From: Thermococcus sp.
GTDB lineage: Archaea > Methanobacteriota_B > Thermococci > Thermococcales > Thermococcaceae
Direction of reading: 5' to 3'
Length of the DNA stretch: 12,588 nt
Assembly: GCA_027023165.1 (NCBI GenBank)
Contig: JALVWX010000074.1
Coordinates: forward strand, 1-12,588
Below the pieces are notes generated by a model. That model was not told where the DNA came from. It was given only the letters and a program-made list of their open reading frames with translations, and searched no databases. Position 1 is the stretch's first letter, and the number at the start of each line of letters is the position of its first letter. Both the position numbers and the translations under genes were made by a program. Shown here in pieces: positions 1 through 6,300 of the stretch.

Positions 1-1022
1 ATTTGGCTCCAAGGGCGATTTACACGAGCGGTAAGAGCAGTTCGGCCGCGGGGCTTACGGCGGCAGCCGTCCGCGACGAGTTCACAGGCTCTTGGGTCCT
101 GGAAGCTGGTGTCCTTGTGTTGGCAGATGGCGGCTTTGCACTGATTGACGAGTTCGACAAGATGAGCGACAGGGATAGAAGCGCGATACACGAGGCGCTG
201 GAACAGCAGAGCATCAGCATCTCCAAGGCGGGCATCACAGCGACGCTCAATTCAAGAACGACCGTCATAGCGGCCGCCAATCCGAAGTACGGGCGCTTCA
301 ACAGGCACAAGTCCCTTCCGGAGCAGCTTGACCTCCCCCCAACACTGCTCAGCCGTTTCGACCTGATCTTCCTCCTTCTCGACGAGCCGGACGAGAAAGT
401 GGATTCCCAGATAGCGGAGCACATCCTAAGGGTTAGACGGGGAGAGGCCGAGGCAGTGACGCCGAAGATACCCTACGACCTCCTCAAGAAGTACATAGCC
501 TACGCGAGGAAGAACGTTCACCCCGTCTTAAGCAGGGAAGCCATGGACGAGATAAAGCGCTACTACGTTCGGATGAGGAAGGGGTTCAAGCGCTCCGGCG
601 AGGAGGAAGGGGTGCAGCCGATTCCAGTCACGGCCAGGCAGCTCGAGGCCCTAATCCGTCTCAGCGAGGCCCACGCGAGGATGCGCCTGAGCGAGACGGT
701 TACGAGGGAAGACGCGAGGGCTGCGATCCAGATAATCGAGGAGATGATAAGGACCATTGCCACGGACGAAGAGGGAACGCTCGACATATCGATCCTTGAG
801 GTCGGTAAAAGCTCGAGGAAGATAAACAAGATCGACAGGCTCATCGACATCATCAAGAACCTTGAGAGCGAGGGAGAATTCGGAGCGCCCGAGGACAGGG
901 TCATCGAGGCGGCCAAGCAGGCTGGGATAGGCACGGAGAACGACATTAGAAAGCTGCTGAACGACCTGAAGAGGGACGCGAGAATATACGAGCCGAGGGC
1001 GGGCTTCTACAGGGTTCTCTGA
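1..1022 (+). CDS. mcm: Replicative DNA helicase MCM, C-terminal part (5' end outside window)
   Basis: This is the 3' portion of the minichromosome maintenance helicase, the ring-shaped 3'-5' ATPase that unwinds DNA at archaeal replication forks. The reading frame is open to the left edge; about 339 residues are visible, so the N-terminal DNA-binding domain and the Walker A loop lie outside. Counting from base 3, I see the MCM block TSGKSSSAAGLTAA (8-21), the Walker B signature ALIDEFDKM (46-54), sensor 1 in AAANP (90-94), the arginine finger in LLSRFDLIF (115-123), and the sensor 2 region TARQLEALIRL near 212. The last ~75 residues fit the C-terminal winged helix. No intein interrupts the visible motifs, although MCM inteins are known in Thermococcales. 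The stop is TGA at 1020-1022. The gene sits 74 bp before aIF2-beta. Some Thermococcus species carry extra MCM copies; this chromosomal setting suggests the main one, which is inference. Confidence 0.96.
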   Translation, partial: LAPRAIYTSGKSSSAAGLTAAAVRDEFTGSWVLEAGVLVLADGGFALIDEFDKMSDRDRSAIHEALEQQSISISKAGITATLNSRTTVIAAANPKYGRFNRHKSLPEQLDLPPTLLSRFDLIFLLLDEPDEKVDSQIAEHILRVRRGEAEAVTPKIPYDLLKKYIAYARKNVHPVLSREAMDEIKRYYVRMRKGFKRSGEEEGVQPIPVTARQLEALIRLSEAHARMRLSETVTREDARAAIQIIEEMIRTIATDEEGTLDISILEVGKSSRKINKIDRLIDIIKNLESEGEFGAPEDRVIEAAKQAGIGTENDIRKLLNDLKRDARIYEPRAGFYRVL

Positions 1023-1050
1023 TGGCCCTTTTCCCTCTCCTCCCCCACGC

Positions 1051-1064
1051 CAAAAGGTTATAAA
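1051..1064 (+). promoter_or_regulatory. BRE/TATA promoter of aIF2-beta gene
   Basis: CAAAAGGTTATAAA matches a purine-rich BRE followed by an archaeal TATA box. It lies about 35-45 bp before the aIF2-beta start, which puts the predicted transcription start near 1083-1087, just ahead of the Shine-Dalgarno site GGAGGTGA (1085-1092). Inferred from sequence and spacing only. Confidence 0.65.
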
Positions 1065-1096
1065 CGGGGTGTGAGAGGTAGGATGGAGGTGAGAGC

Positions 1097-1528
1097 ATGA
1101 GCGAGAAGAAGGTTGACTTTTACGATTTCGAGGGTCTGCTCGAGAAGGCCTACGACGAGCTTCCCGAGAACGTCAAACATCACCACTCACGTTTTGAGGT
1201 TCCCGCGGCTCAGGTTACCATAGCCGGCAACAGGACGATAATAGAGAACTTCCTCGACATCGCGGAGGCGATGAACCGCGACCCGAACCACCTCCTCAAG
1301 TTCCTGCTGAGGGAGGTCGGAACCGCTGGAACGCTCGAGGGGAGGCGCGTCATACTCCAGGGACGCTTTACTCCGTACCTCATAGCCAACAAGCTCAAAA
1401 AGTACCTCAAGGAGTTCGTCATCTGCCCGGTCTGCGGTTCACCGGACACGAAGATCATCAAGAAGGGCCGCTTCCACTTCCTCAAGTGCGAGGCCTGCGG
1501 TGCGGAAACGCCGATACAGTACATCTGA
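1097..1528 (+). CDS. eif2b: Translation initiation factor aIF2 subunit beta
   Basis: This is the 143-aa beta subunit of the heterotrimeric initiation factor aIF2, which delivers initiator Met-tRNA to the small ribosomal subunit in GTP-bound form. The length is normal for the archaeal family. The N-terminal helix (about 8-20), which docks on the gamma subunit in known structures, is followed by the alpha-beta core (about 30-100), including the typical [10 protein letters not shown] segment (27-36). A C-terminal zinc ribbon has C110, C113, C131 and C134 in two CxxC pairs. The ATG at 1097 has a strong GGAGGTGA site four bases upstream, which settles the start. It has its own promoter and is probably monocistronic, because a 145-bp gap with a pyrimidine-rich tract and a new promoter follows. 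The symbol follows common archaeal annotation practice; aif2b is also used. Confidence 0.96.
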   Translation: MSEKKVDFYDFEGLLEKAYDELPENVKHHHSRFEVPAAQVTIAGNRTIIENFLDIAEAMNRDPNHLLKFLLREVGTAGTLEGRRVILQGRFTPYLIANKLKKYLKEFVICPVCGSPDTKIIKKGRFHFLKCEACGAETPIQYI

Positions 1529-1534
1529 CATCCT

Positions 1535-1555
1535 GTCCCCCTTTCTTTCGGTCTT
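1535..1555 (+). terminator. Possible T-rich transcription stop after aIF2-beta
   Basis: A pyrimidine stretch containing CCCCCTTTCTTTCGG follows the aIF2-beta stop. Archaeal RNA polymerase stops at T-rich non-template tracts without needing a hairpin, so this may end the transcript. The T-runs are only three long, so support is weak. Confidence 0.3.
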
Positions 1556-1601
1556 CCCGTGCCGGCCAACTCGATGGACGTTTTATCCGTTAGGGTATTC
1601 T

Positions 1602-1619
1602 AAAGGTTGAAAACCCTTT
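1602..1619 (+). repeat. Imperfect inverted repeat at the mmd promoter
   Basis: The arm AAAGGTT (1602-1608) pairs with AACCCTTT (1612-1619) across the three bases GAA, with one bulged base. It covers the region just upstream of and touching the TATA element of the mmd operon, where a regulator would affect TBP/TFB binding. It may be chance in A/T-rich promoter DNA. Confidence 0.3.
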
Positions 1620-1627
1620 TAAACTTT
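1611..1627 (+). promoter_or_regulatory. BRE/TATA promoter of the mmdADCB operon
   Basis: AAACCCTTTTAAACTTT combines an A-rich BRE-like stretch with a TATA-like TTTTAAACT. The predicted start of transcription near 1648 gives a leader of about 26 bases that holds the Shine-Dalgarno site AGGGGGAG (1661-1668). It is the only good promoter seen for the four genes downstream. Confidence 0.6.
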
Positions 1628-1673
1628 ACAAACTACAAGTGTCAGGCATCACGCCACCCAAGGGGGAGTTCTC

Positions 1674-3242
1674 ATGAGTATGGAGGAAAAGGTCAACGAA
1701 CTGTATGAGAGGAAGAAGAAGATTCTGGAGATGGGCGGCGAAAAGGCCGTGGAGAAGCAGCACGCCAAGGGAAAGCTCACCGCCCGCGAGAGGATTGAGA
1801 AGCTCCTCGACCCGGGAAGCTTCGTCGAGATAGGAATGTTCGTCAAGCACCGCGGAACGGAGTTCGGAATGGATAGGAAGGAGCTTCCGGCCGACGGCGT
1901 CATAACCGGCTACGGAACCATTGATGGAAGGCTCGTCTTCGTCTTCGCCCAGGACTTCACGGTGATGGGCGGCTCGCTCGGCGAGATGCACGCTGCGAAG
2001 ATAAAGCGCGTCATGGAGCTGGCTCTGGAAGCCGGCGCTCCGGTAATAGGCCTCAACGACTCGGGCGGAGCGAGGATTCAGGAGGGCGTTGACTCGCTCA
2101 AGGGCTACGGCGACATCTTCAAGATGAACACCCTCCTGAGCGGTGTCGTCCCACAGATAACAGCCATCATGGGCCCATGCGCCGGAGGAGCGGTTTACAG
2201 CCCTGCCATCGGTGACTTCATTCTAATGGTCGACAACCCCGCGAGCTTCATGTTCATCACCGGTCCGCAGGTCGTTAAAGCTGTTACCGGCGTCGAGGTC
2301 ACGCCGATACAGCTCGGAGGAGCGATGGTTCACGCCCAGAGGGCGGGACAGGCACACCTCATAGGGAAGAGCGACGAGGAGGTTCTGGCACTCATAAGGA
2401 GGCTCGTCGGCTACCTGCCGTCAAACAACATGGAGAAGCCGCCGAGGGTTAAGACGAACGACCTGCCCTTCAGGAAGACCGAGAACCTCTACAACATCGT
2501 CCCTGACGACCCGAACAAGGGCTACGACGTGAGACAGGTCATCTACGAGATAGTCGACCGCAACAAGAACGGCAACCCGGACTTCCTCGAGATTCTGCCC
2601 TACTTTGCACCGAACGCGGTTGTGGGCTTTGGAAGAATGAACGGTCAAACGGTCGGAATAGTCGCCAACAACCCGATATACCTGGCTGGAGTCCTCGACA
2701 TCGACAGCTCGGACAAGATTGCACGCTTCGTCAGGACCTGCGACGCCTTCAACATCCCGGTAGTTACTCTCGTCGACGTTCCGGGCTACCTGCCGGGCAC
2801 TCAGCAGGAGTACGGGGGAATCATAAGGCACGGAGCCAAGATACTCTACGCCTACGCGGAAGCCACCGTCCCGATGGTCACGGTCGTGCTGAGGAAGGCC
2901 TACGGCGGAGCCTACCTCGCGATGGGAAGCAAGCACCTCGGAGCGGACTTCGTGTTTGCGTGGCCCACCGCGGAGATAGCGGTCATGGGGCCTGAGGGCG
3001 CTGCAAACATCATATTCAGGAAGGAGATAGCCCAAGCGGAGAACCCGGAGGAGGTTCGCCAGCAGAAGATAGCCGAGTACCGCGAGAAGTTCGCCAACCC
3101 CTACGTTGCCGCGGCCCGCGGCTACATCGACGACGTCATAGACCCGGCCGAGACGAGGGCGAAGATAATCATGTCGCTTGAAGCCCTCGAGAGCAAGCGC
3201 GTCAAGCTTCCGCCGAAGAAGCACGGCAACATACCCCTGTGA
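1674..3242 (+). CDS. mmdA: Methylmalonyl-CoA decarboxylase alpha subunit (carboxyltransferase)
   Basis: This 522-aa cytosolic subunit belongs to the biotin-dependent acyl-CoA carboxyltransferase family. It would move the carboxyl group from methylmalonyl-CoA onto the biotin of the carrier protein, releasing propionyl-CoA. The N-terminal crotonase-like half contains NDSGGARIQEGVDSLKGYGD (about 128-147) and GPCAGGAVYSP (about 168). The C-terminal half contains the second oxyanion-hole region AYGGAYLAMGS (about 409-419) and WPTAEIAVMGPEGA (about 430-443). Family length is normal. The start ATG at 1674 lies five bases after AGGGGGAG; a second ATG two codons on (1680) is possible. Related carboxyltransferases serve propionyl-CoA carboxylase, but a membrane pump subunit follows and no biotin carboxylase is present here, so the decarboxylase role is favoured. 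The substrate is inferred from homology. Confidence 0.93.
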   Translation: MSMEEKVNELYERKKKILEMGGEKAVEKQHAKGKLTARERIEKLLDPGSFVEIGMFVKHRGTEFGMDRKELPADGVITGYGTIDGRLVFVFAQDFTVMGGSLGEMHAAKIKRVMELALEAGAPVIGLNDSGGARIQEGVDSLKGYGDIFKMNTLLSGVVPQITAIMGPCAGGAVYSPAIGDFILMVDNPASFMFITGPQVVKAVTGVEVTPIQLGGAMVHAQRAGQAHLIGKSDEEVLALIRRLVGYLPSNNMEKPPRVKTNDLPFRKTENLYNIVPDDPNKGYDVRQVIYEIVDRNKNGNPDFLEILPYFAPNAVVGFGRMNGQTVGIVANNPIYLAGVLDIDSSDKIARFVRTCDAFNIPVVTLVDVPGYLPGTQQEYGGIIRHGAKILYAYAEATVPMVTVVLRKAYGGAYLAMGSKHLGADFVFAWPTAEIAVMGPEGAANIIFRKEIAQAENPEEVRQQKIAEYREKFANPYVAAARGYIDDVIDPAETRAKIIMSLEALESKRVKLPPKKHGNIPL

Positions 3243-3251
3243 GGTGTTAAC

Positions 3252-3641
3252 ATGGTCGTGATGAGTGAGTTCATGGAGGGGCTTAACTTAACCGTGCTGG
3301 GGGTTACGATAGTCTTCACGGTGCTGTCCATACTTGCGGTGGTCCTCTACGCAGTGGGATGGACTGAAAGGAGGCTCGTGGAGAAGGAGGCCAGGGGTGC
3401 CTCTTTACAGGCTCCAGCTCCGGCCCCCGCGGCTGAGACCAGGGAGGAGGAAAAGGCAGGGATACCCCCGAGGGATCTCGCGGTTATAACCGCGGCGGTT
3501 CTGGCTTACACCGCTGAGAAGGCAAGCCAGCTCAGGCCCCTGCCATTTAGGAGGAAGGTTTCCGATTCGTGGCGCCTCTACGGCCTGCAGAGTTCAATGG
3601 AGGATGTTGAAGATTTCAACTATGAGTTGGGGAAGTGGTGA
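3252..3641 (+). CDS. mmdD: Methylmalonyl-CoA decarboxylase delta subunit (OadG-like membrane anchor)
   Basis: This 129-aa protein resembles the small gamma/delta subunit of sodium-pump decarboxylases, which holds the peripheral carboxyltransferase against the membrane pump. One membrane helix spans about residues 13-37 (LGVTIVFTVLSILAVVLYAV). It is followed by a charged stretch and an Ala/Pro linker (APAPAPAAE, 54-62). The C-terminal cytosolic module about 71-129 carries AVITAAVLAYT and the FRRKVSDSWRLYG pattern seen in this family. The mmdA stop is part of the ribosome-binding sequence TGAGGTGTTAAC, five bases ahead of the ATG at 3252, so translation of the two genes is likely coupled. A second in-frame ATG at 3261 has worse spacing. 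Small anchor subunits diverge fast, so the call rests on topology, C-terminal motif and operon position. Confidence 0.85.
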   Translation: MVVMSEFMEGLNLTVLGVTIVFTVLSILAVVLYAVGWTERRLVEKEARGASLQAPAPAPAAETREEEKAGIPPRDLAVITAAVLAYTAEKASQLRPLPFRRKVSDSWRLYGLQSSMEDVEDFNYELGKW

Positions 3642-3643
3642 AG

Positions 3644-4117
3644 ATGGCAAAGGTCAAGGTCATCGTTGATGGTGTTGAGTACGAGGTTGAGGTTGAGGAG
3701 CTGCCCGGGGGGAAGTTCAGGGTAAGCTTCGAAGACAGGGAGTACACCGTTGAGGCCAAGGGACTTGGAATCGACGTCGGAGCTTTAAGTGCACCCGTCC
3801 AGGCTTCGACTCCGGTTCGGACTGCCGCCCCCAGTGTCCCAGCGGCTCCGGTTTCAGCGCCGGCCGCTCCTGTTGCCCCGGCATCAACACCCGCCCCGGC
3901 TGGTGAGGGTATTGTGACTTCACCAATGCCGGGCAAGATTCTGAGGATTCTGGTGAAGGAGGGCGAGCAGGTTAAGACCGGCCAGGGACTGGTTGTTTTA
4001 GAAGCAATGAAGATGGAGAACGAGATTCCAGCGCCGAAGGACGGTGTGGTTAAGAGAATACTCGTCAAAGAAGGCGACACCGTCGACACAGGACAACCAC
4101 TAATCGAACTCGGGTGA
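3644..4117 (+). CDS. mmdC: Methylmalonyl-CoA decarboxylase gamma subunit (biotin carboxyl carrier)
   Basis: This 157-aa carrier holds the biotin that shuttles CO2 from the carboxyltransferase to the membrane pump. An N-terminal beta-rich segment (1-42) leads into a flexible Ala/Pro/Ser linker (about 50-87), then the biotinyl domain (about 88-157). The biotinylation site is EAMKMEN, with K123 as the attachment lysine, in normal spacing within the domain. The start is uncertain: the frame reads GTG GTG AAG ATG from 3635, and mmdD ends at 3641. I chose ATG 3644 because it gives the MAKVKVIVDG opening I associate with relatives. A GTG start at 3638 would sit five bases after GGGG (3629-3632) and would overlap the mmdD stop. 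A biotin ligase elsewhere in the genome must modify it. Confidence 0.92.
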   Translation: MAKVKVIVDGVEYEVEVEELPGGKFRVSFEDREYTVEAKGLGIDVGALSAPVQASTPVRTAAPSVPAAPVSAPAAPVAPASTPAPAGEGIVTSPMPGKILRILVKEGEQVKTGQGLVVLEAMKMENEIPAPKDGVVKRILVKEGDTVDTGQPLIELG

Positions 4118-4122
4118 GGGCC

Positions 4123-5328
4123 ATGACGGGAATGCTCGACCAGATAATCAACTTCTTCCAGGGGATGGGCCTGCTCCACCTCACGTGGGGCAACGTCGTC
4201 ATGATAGCAGTTGGACTGACGCTCGTCTACCTCGCCATCAGGTATGAGATGGAACCCCTTCTGCTGCTCCCGATAGGAATAAGCGCCGTCCTCGTCAACA
4301 TACCCCTCGGAAGCCTCGTCAACTGGCCGGTCGCGCCGAACCTGCCGGAGCACATAGCGGACAACATATTCGCCACGCTCAGCTACCTGAACCAGCAGTA
4401 CGGACCGCCGGGAATCTTCGACATAATCTACTACACGCTCGTCAGGACGGAGATAGTGCCGCTCCTGATATTCTTCGGCCTCGGAGCCATGACCGACTTC
4501 GGCCCGCTCATAGCCGACCCCAAGACCGCTCTGATGGGTGCCGCGGCCCAGATAGGCGTCTTCATAGCGATGCTCACCGCCCTCGCGCTCGGCTTCAACC
4601 TGCACCAGGCGGCCAGCATAGGAATCATCGGAGGTGCCGATGGACCGACCACCATCTACCTGACGACGAAGCTGGCCCCGGAGATACTGGGAGCAACGGC
4701 GGTGGCAGCTTACTCCTACATGAGCCTCGTTCCCCTCATACAGCCTCCAATCATCAAGGCCCTGACAAGCCCGGAGGAGAGAAAGATACGCATGGAGCAG
4801 CTCAGGCCCGTCTCAAAGCGCGAGAAGATAATCTTCCCGATAGTGGCAATGATAACCATCGGCCTCCTCGTTCCCAGCGCGGCCCCGCTCGTCGGAATGC
4901 TCATGATCGGCAACCTGTTCCGTGAGAGCGGCGTCGTCGAGAGGCTGAGCAAAGCAGCCCAGGAGGAGCTAATGAACATCGTTACCATCTTCCTCGGACT
5001 GGGCGTCGGTTCGACGATGAGGGCCGACAGCTTCCTCACCAAGGAGACCCTCCTCATCCTCGGGCTTGGAATAGTCGCCTTCGCCAGCGCCACAGCCGGG
5101 GGAGTGCTCTTCGGAAAGCTCATGAAGAAGATTAGCGGTGGAAAGATCAACCCGATGATAGGTGCGGCTGGAGTTTCGGCGGTTCCGATGAGCGCTCGCG
5201 TCGTCCAGAGGATGGCCAGCGAGGAAGACCCGGGCAACTTCATCCTGATGCACGCCATGGGTCCGAACGTCGCGGGGGTTATAGGAACGGCGGTTGCCGC
5301 GGGTGTTTTCCTGGCCGTTCTCGGCTGA
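4123..5328 (+). CDS. mmdB: Methylmalonyl-CoA decarboxylase beta subunit, sodium ion pump
   Basis: This roughly 401-aa polytopic membrane protein removes CO2 from carboxybiotin and uses the energy to export sodium ions. It belongs to the OadB/MmdB family and has about nine to eleven hydrophobic segments plus a re-entrant region. From the ATG at 4123, the motif IIGGADGPTTIY places Asp at 173, with Tyr199 26 residues later. NPMIGAAGVSAVPMSAR supplies Asn343, Gly347, Ser352 and Arg359. The spacing matches Asp203, Tyr229, Asn373, Gly377, Ser382 and Arg389 of the Klebsiella oxaloacetate decarboxylase subunit, so the ion path appears intact. GGTGA at 4113-4117 lies five bases before this ATG and contains the mmdC stop. 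A GTG at 4114 (GTGA overlap) or the ATG at 4132 are other possible starts. Last gene of the operon; T-rich DNA follows. Confidence 0.94.
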   Translation: MTGMLDQIINFFQGMGLLHLTWGNVVMIAVGLTLVYLAIRYEMEPLLLLPIGISAVLVNIPLGSLVNWPVAPNLPEHIADNIFATLSYLNQQYGPPGIFDIIYYTLVRTEIVPLLIFFGLGAMTDFGPLIADPKTALMGAAAQIGVFIAMLTALALGFNLHQAASIGIIGGADGPTTIYLTTKLAPEILGATAVAAYSYMSLVPLIQPPIIKALTSPEERKIRMEQLRPVSKREKIIFPIVAMITIGLLVPSAAPLVGMLMIGNLFRESGVVERLSKAAQEELMNIVTIFLGLGVGSTMRADSFLTKETLLILGLGIVAFASATAGGVLFGKLMKKISGGKINPMIGAAGVSAVPMSARVVQRMASEEDPGNFILMHAMGPNVAGVIGTAVAAGVFLAVLG

Positions 5329-5330
5329 CC

Positions 5331-5350
5331 TCCTTTTCTTTAACCCTTTA
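5331..5350 (+). terminator. T-rich stop signal after the mmd operon
   Basis: The tract TCCTTTTCTTTAACCCTTTA begins two bases after the mmdB stop. It has several T-runs and is a plausible archaeal intrinsic terminator. No hairpin is needed or seen. Confidence 0.45.
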
Positions 5351-5362
5351 CCGATGTCTACG

Positions 5363-5377
5363 GAAAGATTAAAATAG
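5363..5377 (+). promoter_or_regulatory. BRE/TATA promoter of the CBS-domain gene
   Basis: GAAAGATTAAAATAG carries a purine-rich BRE and a TATA-like ATTAAAAT. Transcription is predicted to start near 5394-5397, inside the palindrome at 5386-5402, leaving a leader of roughly 18 bases. Confidence 0.55.
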
Positions 5378-5385
5378 GGTGAGGA

Positions 5386-5402
5386 CGCTTTAACTTAAAG
5401 CG
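5386..5402. promoter_or_regulatory. Perfect 17-bp palindrome, candidate operator at the CBS-gene start site
   Basis: The sequence is CGCTTTAACTTAAAGCG: two perfect 8-base arms (CGCTTTAA and TTAAAGCG) around a single C. It sits between the TATA element and the Shine-Dalgarno site, over the predicted transcription start, which is a typical repressor position in Thermococcales. I do not recognise it as a site of a known regulator such as SurR, Phr or TrmBL1. The role is inference; the symmetry is seen directly. Confidence 0.5.
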
Positions 5403-5413
5403 GTGGTGAGAAA

Positions 5414-6259
5414 ATGCGCGTGAAGACCCTGATGACCCCGGATCCAGTGGTCATAGAGCTTCCTGCCACGAGAGAGTACGCACTGGAGCTTTTCAGGAAG
5501 CATAAGGTCAGGTCATTCCCGGTCATCAACCGGAACACCAAGGCTCTTACGGGAATCATAAGCATAAAGAGGGTTCTCCTCCACCCCGACGAGGACCAGC
5601 TGGCGATGCTCATAAGGAGGGAAGTACCCACCGTAAAGCCCGACGATGACCTCAAGAAGGCCGTCAGAAAGATGCTCGAGCTTGACTACAGAAGGGTAGT
5701 CGTGGTGGATGACGAGAACCATGTCCTCGGCGTCCTCACCGTTGGAGACATTGTGAGGCGCTACCTTGCCAAAAACGAGAAGCTGAAGAACATAACCATC
5801 GAGAAGTACTACCAGAAGAACGTTGGCGTCGTCTGGCACGGGACACCGCTTAAGGCCGCCCTCAAGGCCCTCCTCCTGTGCAACGCGATGGCAATTCCGG
5901 TTATCGACGATGACGGAAATCTTGTCGGAATGGTGGACGAGACGGACCTCCTCAAGGACAGTGAGGTCGTCAGGGTGATGAAGCAGACGGCTTTAGCGGC
6001 CTCCAGCGAGGAGGACTGGATACTCGAGAGCAACCCGACGCTGCTCTTTGAAAAGGCAGAGCTTCAGCTCCCCAAGAAGCCGGTCGCGGAGATAATGAAC
6101 CGCGAGCTTATCGTGGCCACACCCCACATGAGCGTCTACGACGTGGCCCAGAAGATGGTGCAGTACGAAATCGAGCAGCTGCCCGTCATCAAAGGTGAGG
6201 GCGAACTCGTCGGCATCGTCAGGGACATGGACATCATAAAGGTCATCCTCAACAAGTGA
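5414..6259 (+). CDS. Protein with four CBS domains (two Bateman modules)
   Basis: This 281-aa soluble protein consists only of CBS domains, which pair into Bateman modules and usually sense adenosyl ligands such as AMP, ATP or S-adenosylmethionine. The four repeats lie at about 1-58, 65-120, 130-185 and 223-281. Each carries the usual pattern of a short (L/I)M-type opening, a V-x-x-P or similar strand, and a final G(I/V)(V/I)(T/R)xxDI-type end: GIISIKRVL, GVLTVGDIV, GMVDETDLL and GIVRDMDII. A charged insert (about 186-222) separates the third and fourth domains. There is no fused enzyme, channel or DNA-binding domain, so the partner is unknown. The start ATG has GGTGAG at 5405-5410. The neighbouring homoserine dehydrogenase begins 41 bp downstream; a regulatory link is possible but unproven. 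It has a predicted operator of its own. Confidence 0.9.
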   Translation: MRVKTLMTPDPVVIELPATREYALELFRKHKVRSFPVINRNTKALTGIISIKRVLLHPDEDQLAMLIRREVPTVKPDDDLKKAVRKMLELDYRRVVVVDDENHVLGVLTVGDIVRRYLAKNEKLKNITIEKYYQKNVGVVWHGTPLKAALKALLLCNAMAIPVIDDDGNLVGMVDETDLLKDSEVVRVMKQTALAASSEEDWILESNPTLLFEKAELQLPKKPVAEIMNRELIVATPHMSVYDVAQKMVQYEIEQLPVIKGEGELVGIVRDMDIIKVILNK

Positions 6260-6261
6260 GC

Positions 6262-6270
6262 GTTTTTAAG
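6262..6270 (+). promoter_or_regulatory. TATA-like promoter element of homoserine dehydrogenase gene
   Basis: GTTTTTAAG starts two bases after the CBS-gene stop. The predicted transcription start is near 6290-6294, giving a leader of under ten bases before ATG 6301, or an almost leaderless message from ATG 6295. This argues against the longer GTG start at 6256. Confidence 0.5.
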
Positions 6271-6300
6271 CCCCACCCCTTTCTATTTCCGGGGATGTTT

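Noticed and set aside
26..45. SGKSSSA near the left edge read as a Walker A loop
   Set aside because: In MCM proteins this block follows the true Walker A (GDPxxxKS), which lies upstream of the window.
2421..3224. 267-codon minus-strand open frame inside mmdA
   Set aside because: Fully antisense to the conserved carboxyltransferase. Its composition, rich in Arg, Val, Leu and Asp, reflects reverse reading of codon bias.
3781..3905. Ala/Pro repeat-like stretch as a DNA repeat
   Set aside because: It encodes the flexible linker typical of biotin carrier proteins; the codons vary and no exact DNA repeat unit is present.
3616..4605. Long minus-strand open frame opposite mmdC and mmdB
   Set aside because: It crosses a gene junction and lies opposite two strongly conserved proteins. 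Its translation is low-complexity, with no recognisable motif. Such frames are common opposite GC-rich archaeal genes.
6256..6300. N-terminal extension of homoserine dehydrogenase from GTG 6256
   Set aside because: The extension would cover the promoter element, has no ribosome-binding site, and adds residues before a normal family N-terminus.
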